Below are positions 58,483 through 64,000 of a stretch of DNA of 64,000 nt, piece by piece (positions within the stretch are counted from its first letter, which is position 1; each line of letters opens with the position of its first letter). The translations under genes and the position numbers were made by a program. Under the pieces are notes generated by a model, which worked only from the letters and a program-made list of their open reading frames with translations, was not told where the DNA came from and made no database searches. The DNA comes from Agapanthus africanus (taxonomy: Eukaryota > Streptophyta > Magnoliopsida > Asparagales > Amaryllidaceae): positions 136,729,988 through 136,793,987 of the forward strand of contig JASDDO010000001.1 of the NCBI GenBank assembly GCA_030015575.1. The letters are read 5' to 3'.

Positions 58483-60153
58483 ATGGGTACCCCACATCAC
58501 AAATCTCTTGCCGAATTTTGGTATCCCGAACCTAACTTTGCCTCGTACGTCAATTGTTTCGGTCGATTTAAAAACAATCCCTCCATGCCAAAAATTTCTT
58601 TGAAAGATCAAATAGAAGCGATTAGGAGAAACAGTTCGACGTTGCAACCCAGTTTGTGTCAACCATGTCAACCTTCACCACCTTCGTACGTTGATACCAC
58701 TTTTTCAAGTCCCGTTGTAACTCCTAAACCGATGTCTATTGCTGAGCATATTGCACAATCTCGTAGCCGATCTTTCACTCCTCTCCACACATCCAGTTAT
58801 AGATATCAACAAGTCCATTCATCTTTTTATACAAATGTTGATCCTACTCCTGTCCAACCATCCAATTCCTACCAGTCATGCCCGACTTTCCCTCCTTCAC
58901 TAAACATTTCTTCTACATAGCCAGTTGGGAGTTTCACGTATCCAAACAATTTCGAATCTTTTACCGAAACCCCTTCACAACCCATGTCTAGTTTGGAACA
59001 GTCGTTGGAAGCTTATATTTCAGCAACAAACAAAATGATTAGGATTGTGGATGCGTCCATTGCCGCCCTTATACAACCTAATGAACCGGTAGCTAGTTTC
59101 CAACTAGCTCCAAATTTTCCAATGTATGAGGAGGCGGTTGGACAGAGTGAGAATTTGAGTGGTGAGAGTGAGTTGTACACCCTTCCAAATCAAACCTATC
59201 CATACCCAATTGAACCCCACAACTCCGGTTTTCAAACAGTTAAGGATAAAAATGAGTTGTGCGACTTTATAGTGCTTGATTTGCCAAATTGTGAAGAGTC
59301 CCTTTCGAGTGAAACCACACCTAATCTTTTCGATCTTTACACCTCCAATCTTGAACCCGAATTGATAAATATCCATGCTTTTGATGAGGTGTCAGAAAAA
59401 ATTGATTTTCACTTGATTGAGGATATAGACGCCGGGAATATTTTGGATGATGAACCCGTAAATTTGACTGAAATTTTATCTCCAATTCATCATCCCGAGT
59501 CATTAAATGTTTCTCCCGAACCTCATATGCGTCTTGATTTTGATGATAATGGCATGGATAGGCTAAATTTTGAAGAGAATTATAAGGATAATATTGAGGA
59601 GAATATTGAGGATTTTATTGAGGTTGAACCATTTTTGTTTGATGCGTCGGATTTTCCAATTCATCCTCTTGCACCTTTAACTAAATCACCCTCCCTCCTT
59701 TCCATCGTTCCGACCACGCAAAATATCACGCTTGAAGACTGTGAGTTTGAAAAATTTCTCTTTGAATCGAACACAGTTTTCACTGACGATAACGATTACG
59801 AGTGTTTCACTTTTTCGGACGATGTTGAAAACCCACCTCCCGAGTTTGAGTCCTTTACATTTTCAGATGAGTTACTTAAACCATCAGACTCAGTTGCTTA
59901 CAGTCATTTCGAACCATTGATGGAATCCTTCAAGTTCGAGATAGATTACTTAGGTGAGAATAATACTATCCCTAAATCACTCCCTTTCGTCCTTCCTATC
60001 ATTTCGACCACGCAAGACTCCGTCGCGTTTCCATTTTCAATGGAGGGTTTACCAAGTTCGACGTACCCATGCTTTCTTGCGAATCTTGAGGGATTTGACC
60101 TCATTTCTCGACTGGTTAATAGATTAGCACAATCACTTTTAACACATCGGTAA
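58483..60153 (+). CDS. Acidic protein of element F, one in-frame TAG (function unknown)
   Basis: ATG at 58483 opens a frame of 556 codons interrupted once, by TAG at 58918-58920; the part after ATG 58984 is 389 residues long. The first part (145 residues) is rich in Ser, Pro and Thr. The segment starting at 58984, SSLEQSLEAYISATNKM, resembles in style the short coiled-coil segment near the C-terminus of Athila gag, which is weak evidence of gag ancestry. The remainder is strongly acidic, with repeated FTFSD boxes (CFTFSDDVENP, SFTFSDELLKP) and two copies of a PTTQ/STTQ segment. No zinc knuckle, protease or polymerase motif. The only long frame in an element whose LTRs are 2.5% diverged, so probably maintained until insertion. 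Whether the TAG is readthrough or a mutation cannot be seen. Confidence 0.6.
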
Positions 60154-60995
60154 TCATAAATTGTGCTAATTTATTCACTCGATTTACACCCTCAAGATCA
60201 TACCACACTTCTTTCTCTTTTCAGCCATTCTCCTCCTCCGCCGAGACCGTATACCGTTTCTATCTCCACATGGTCTCGTGTGCTTCTCATTTCTCTTCTT
60301 TCCACTCACTTCTTTCATCAACTCTACCATTACCACGATAAGATTTTTGAATGGTTGGTGCTAACGTTTGGCTTGTATAAAGCCTTATTTAGTTTGAGGA
60401 GGACCTTGTTGTATATATGTATATATATGATTTTTTGTTCTCTTTCTCTATTAATAATAAAAAAAAATTCAAAACAATAAAAAATTCAAAAAAAAATTAT
60501 AAATAAATAAACAGAGGAGTGTCGACATTTTGACCCTCTTGGTGTAGCATGACAGTGAGGACACTGTCAAGTTTAAGTTTGGGGTAATGCTCGGTAAGCT
60601 TTCTTCCTTCGCATTCATGTGTATATTTTTGCATTTGCATACTTATTTTAAAACCCATAAAAAATTGAAAATTTCAAAAATTATAAAAATTAATGTATTC
60701 AATTTTGGCCTAATTGACTTGAGTTTGACAAAAAGGTTAACTAGTTAGGAACAACTAGATTTTAGACTTAGTAAATTAAAAACCCTAAAAATAACCTTTC
60801 TTAAACTTTAACGGTAGAAAGTATATGTCTTTGTAGTTTATTTAGGAATAGGAAAATTTTGGGTTCACTTCTTGGGCTAAATTGAAACAAGGGAAAAGTA
60901 TTGATATTTTTATTAGAGTATAAGTTTGAAAAATAATTCCTAGCTTAAGTCTAGATTCTGAAAATGTATACCCTATAAATTGCAACACCTAAGGC
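60154..60995 (+). other. 3' non-coding region of F
   Basis: Contains a perfect hairpin GACAGTG-AGGA-CACTGTC (60551-60568) and then the purine-rich AAGTTTGGGGT (60574-60584), the position of an Athila-like polypurine tract. About 410 bp of A/T-rich sequence without homology to the 5' LTR separates it from the truncated 3' LTR. Confidence 0.6.
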
Positions 60996-61891
60996 TTTTA
61001 CCATAATATTTTGCGGCGTTGAATGGTCAACCTAGGGGTATTTTGGTAAATGCAGACGTGCGGCAATTGTAAACCTAGGGTTTTCTATGTCCTATAAATA
61101 GAAGCCCAATTCCTTGTATTAGTTTATGCCTCCTTTCATTAATAAAATTCAGATTTCTTTTGGAGAGCATCAGTTCCTCTTTTCATATCATCTATTCAGA
61201 TCTGACAACCCTGTGTAAATGTTTGGAGAGAGCCATCTGTAAGTAGTTTTATTTAATTGCTCTAGTTTAGATTTAATTCCTTACCCTAGATAAATGTTCT
61301 TCAATTCCCTAATAAGCGAGTAGTCTCCTCGCTTGTTAGGGTTAGCTTTGGGGAAGGCTTTTTGAGAGATGAGATCTCCCATTCTTTTCTTGCCCATCAT
61401 ACTTTTTCATAGGACTCCATGCATACATGCACACACCGCTCCCTACGGCACCCTATCACACGAGGTAGCGGTGATACCGTAGTATAAAGGCCCGGTTGCG
61501 TGTGTTTTCCATGGAGGTTAGGGTAAGGATCGATAAAGGAAGGACAAGAACCTAGAGGAAGAAACACCTTCCTGAATGGATCTAATCCCCTTTATTGATA
61601 ATTACCATAACTCCCCTTAGATCCTAATTTGGGTATAGAAAGCGTTGAGATTTATTTACATTTCCAAACCTACCCTAAACCTAACCCTAGCAAGATTTAG
61701 ATCTAGATAATCTTAGTATAGATAGATTTAGTTTTTAGATTTAATAAATCAATCCGAACACTCATAGGAATTAACTCATTTGAGCGATTAGGAAATTCAC
61801 AACATCCCTGTGGACTGACCCGTATTCACCGGCTAGCTACCAAGCGACGCCGTTCTTGATTGCGGTTAATAGATATTTTTGAGACAAATCA
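60996..61891 (+). repeat. 3' LTR of element F, 5'-truncated
   Basis: 896 bp aligning with 56526-57421 without a net length change. The first 461 bp of the LTR, including the GC-rich inverted repeat, are missing. Retains TATA-like CTATAAATAG near 61093. Confidence 0.82.
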
Positions 61892-61896
61892 ATACG

Positions 61897-62633
61897 TGTA
61901 CCGGGTTGTATTCCGTATTTATACGGAATTGTTTCTAGAAGATTGGACACCTCATTTGTATGATTTCCTTTTTTATAAAATCTTTTGTTTTTTCAAATGA
62001 GGTGGAGGGGGTGACATGGCATGAACAATGCAAGGCATGTAGAGAGGTATGACATGGCTTTGTTTATTGTAAATTGAGGTGAGATATTTTTTTTTGCATG
62101 ATTGAGAGAGAGAGGGGCAGCCACCATTCCACACATGCCTTGCTCATTTTCTTTTCTTGACTTGCTTCATTACTCTCATACTTGGAGACTTAGCCATTTT
62201 CTGTAGTTGCTCATGCCACATGTTTCCTCACCTCCTCTTCATCTTCTTGAGTTTCTTAAGGAGCATTTGTGATGAGAGAAAAATTATAGTGACACATTCC
62301 TACACATCCACTCTCCATTGCTAGCAACCTTAGAGCGTCGGTTGCCTCGCTTTGCTAGGCTAAAGCTTGCGTCGTTTCCCTCAGGTGGATCATCGTAGAT
62401 GGAGGAAGACCGGCAACCAAACTTGATCCGCGACCACTAGGAGCTTGGGATGATGGTTGAAGACCGAAAGACTTGGATCAACTCGGTATAACCATCTAAC
62501 TCCTAGTTTTACATATTGCTAGTATAGGGTTTAGGGTAGATCTGGGCATCGGGTAATGGTAGCGCCGGTTTTGAAAAAATTTGTTCCGCATTTGGACACG
62601 GTTTGATAGTCGGGGCACTGCCGTAACCCAACA
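61897..62633 (+). repeat. 5' LTR of element G, second piece
   Basis: 737 bp from the F insertion to the LTR end CCCAACA, which directly abuts the primer site. Confidence 0.88.
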
Positions 62634-62645
62634 TGGTATCAGAGA
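62634..62645 (+). other. Primer-binding site of G (tRNA-iMet)
   Basis: TGGTATCAGAGA immediately after the LTR, as in C (one base off the canonical TGGTATCAGAGC). Confidence 0.87.
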
Positions 62646-64000
62646 CAACCCTTAAACCCTTAGCTAGCTTGTTTAGACGATGATAAAGTATCAAAACCGA
62701 AACAACCCCGAAACAGTGCACTACACATTTCAGTTTCTGTCAATTTTTTAAAGTCTTCAAAAAAAATTTTAAGCAACTGCAGAAGACTACTTTGATGACA
62801 ACTAAAACACCCTACAAAAACGAGCCCCATCCACTGGATTTGACCCGGTGAGATTTGCAAAAATACGGGTGTGGTCGGTTTTTTAGAAGACTTGGGACTT
62901 GATTTTTGTAGGGTTCTCTGATCTCTGGAATATTGGTTCAGTGGTATTGCTTGTTTTGCCCATTTTGGATATTATGTTATCTTTTGTTCACGGGCAATTC
63001 GGGGTGTTTCAAAGTCGATAATTTAACACTGTTTAAATGTTTACGGTACATACATTTCTATCTGCGACCATGAATGTCATTAGAGCGGTACAACTCGTCT
63101 AATTGCTATATGTCCTTTTAGACGAGTTTGCGAATGTGATATTCACGTTGATGTTCTGTGTTGTGCTGTGTTGTGGATAGATCGTCGTGGCGGATAGCTT
63201 TGGTGCAATGTTAGTACAGTTTAGTTTCATTTGTACATTTGATATTGCAGGGCGAGCGTCCGACATGTGGACTGTCATCACTGCCAGTTTGTATATTATT
63301 TGTTTGGGACACGACCGGGTTGAGGTCGATGTCACCCTTGTACATATTATTTTCTTTTCTGTACTAGGATTACCCCGCTATGGAGTGCACCAATAGCCGG
63401 GTTCTAGAGGGCAACTGGTCCGCATCTCATGGTGTTGAGATGGAGGGGACCTTACTCTAGAATTGGCGGGTTATTCGCCGCACTCATAGGGGATATAGGT
63501 TGACCCACGAAGGGGTGCCCAAGTTACCGGATTCCGTGAAGTGCTGGGTGGCCCATTCACGTTGTTGAAGGGGATTGCCTCACTTTTGGTTTTGGCAGGT
63601 AACTTGCCGCGCTCGTAGGGGTCTAGGCTTCATTACACAGGCTATCCACACGACAGGGAACGTCGGGTCTCATTTGCGGCTCAAATGAAACTCGTGGCTC
63701 TAAGATTATCTACCATTCTGTGTTACTTGGCTAAATTTCTGTGATGCTTCTGTAATGTTGCTTTATATCATGCCTGGGACGATTGTTATATATATTTATA
63801 TATAGTAGATGTTGTATATGTTTTGCACCCGTGCTACTCCACTCCCCGCTCTGTCGTTAGTTAAGTAACCTAACGGGTGATGACGGGACCCAATGGCGAA
63901 TGCGAATGGCATATACGTACATCATATATTTTCGTTCTTTTCTGGTGTGATTAATTGATGGGACTACGTTGATTCTGATCAATGAAAGGAAAACAAACCT
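62646..64000 (+). other. Leader of element G (incomplete)
   Basis: Colinear with the leaders of C, D and X. It includes CACGTTGATGTTCTGTG (63143-63159) and the quasi-palindrome CGTTAGTTAAG...CCTAACGGG (63855-63877). No gag frame in the 1.36 kb available. The triplicated motif and the pol region lie beyond the window. Confidence 0.75.

Larger units (their letters stand above)
56065..61891 (+). mobile_element. Pol-less Ty3/Athila-like element F
   Basis: 5827-bp element. 5' LTR 56065-57421, tRNA-Asp-type primer site 57424-57441, 1-kb leader, one long ORF, polypurine region near 60570-60584, truncated 3' LTR 60996-61891. TSD ATACG at 56060-56064 and 61892-61896; joining the flanks restores G's LTR. 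The tRNA-Asp primer type is characteristic of Athila-group elements. There is no protease, RT, RNase H or integrase. The shared 896 bp of its LTRs differ at about 22 positions by eye (2.5%). Confidence 0.85.
54775..64000 (+). mobile_element. Copia-type retrotransposon G (3' part outside window), host of F
   Basis: 5' LTR TGTTGGCTAT...CCAACA in two pieces, 54775-56064 and 61897-62633 (2027 bp without F), then a primer site and a leader colinear with those of C and D. The TSD candidate on the left is TGGGG (54770-54774). Pol is not reached. Confidence 0.88.

Noticed and set aside
1..64000. Host plant genes
   Set aside because: No frame outside the retroelements shows a recognisable cellular domain or exon structure; every long frame maps to pol, gag, LTR or F's ORF.

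Overview
This window is repeat-dense nuclear DNA from a flowering plant. The evidence is LTR retrotransposons with Copia-type pol genes, primer-binding sites complementary to plant initiator tRNA-Met (one to tRNA-Asp), a Tekay/Del-like Ty3 pol end, and no recognisable host gene. I cannot name the species. Nearly all 64 kb can be parsed into nested LTR elements, several closed by 5-bp target-site duplications (TSDs).

Layout. (1) 1-8566: element A, Copia, plus strand, with its 5' LTR cut by the window edge; it interrupts a Ty3/gypsy gag fragment (8567-9194, minus). (2) 9195-49757: a four-level nest. A broken LTR of A's family (element E: 9195-9268 and 49575-49757) was hit by element C (Copia, minus, 9269-49569). 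C's 3' LTR was hit by element B (same family as A, plus, 9569-29905). B's 3' LTR was hit by element X (minus, 19547-29494). C's reverse transcriptase was hit by element D (plus, 33061-43184). (3) 49751-54774: two direct copies of a Tekay-type LTR flanking the end of a chromovirus pol and about 1.1 kb of unassigned sequence. (4) 54775-64000: element G, Copia-type, plus, running off the window; its 5' LTR is split by element F (56065-61891), a pol-less Ty3-like element with a tRNA-Asp primer site and one long acidic ORF.

A, B, C, D, X and G are relatives. They have LTRs of about 2.0-2.2 kb with shared blocks, and internal regions of 5.73-5.97 kb in the five that can be measured. Each measured internal region has a 2.3-3.1 kb non-coding leader followed by pol (protease, integrase, RT, RNase H). 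None shows a gag gene. C has the best-preserved pol: three in-frame stops, an integrase Glu-to-Val change and the D insertion, but no frameshift. In A, B, D and X pol is decayed, and A/B share inactivating changes. D has LTRs differing at only about 6 of 2199 positions, so it moved recently with a dead pol. This points to a gag-less, pol-defective family moved in trans.

The leaders and LTRs carry conserved structures: a GC-rich hairpin built on CCGCGGAACCGCGG (also in the LTR of unrelated element F), a quasi-palindrome in six leaders, a motif present three times per leader, and an approximately 170-nt foldback in the A/B-family LTRs. These conserved RNA-like structures, with the missing gag, are the best candidates here for something undescribed.
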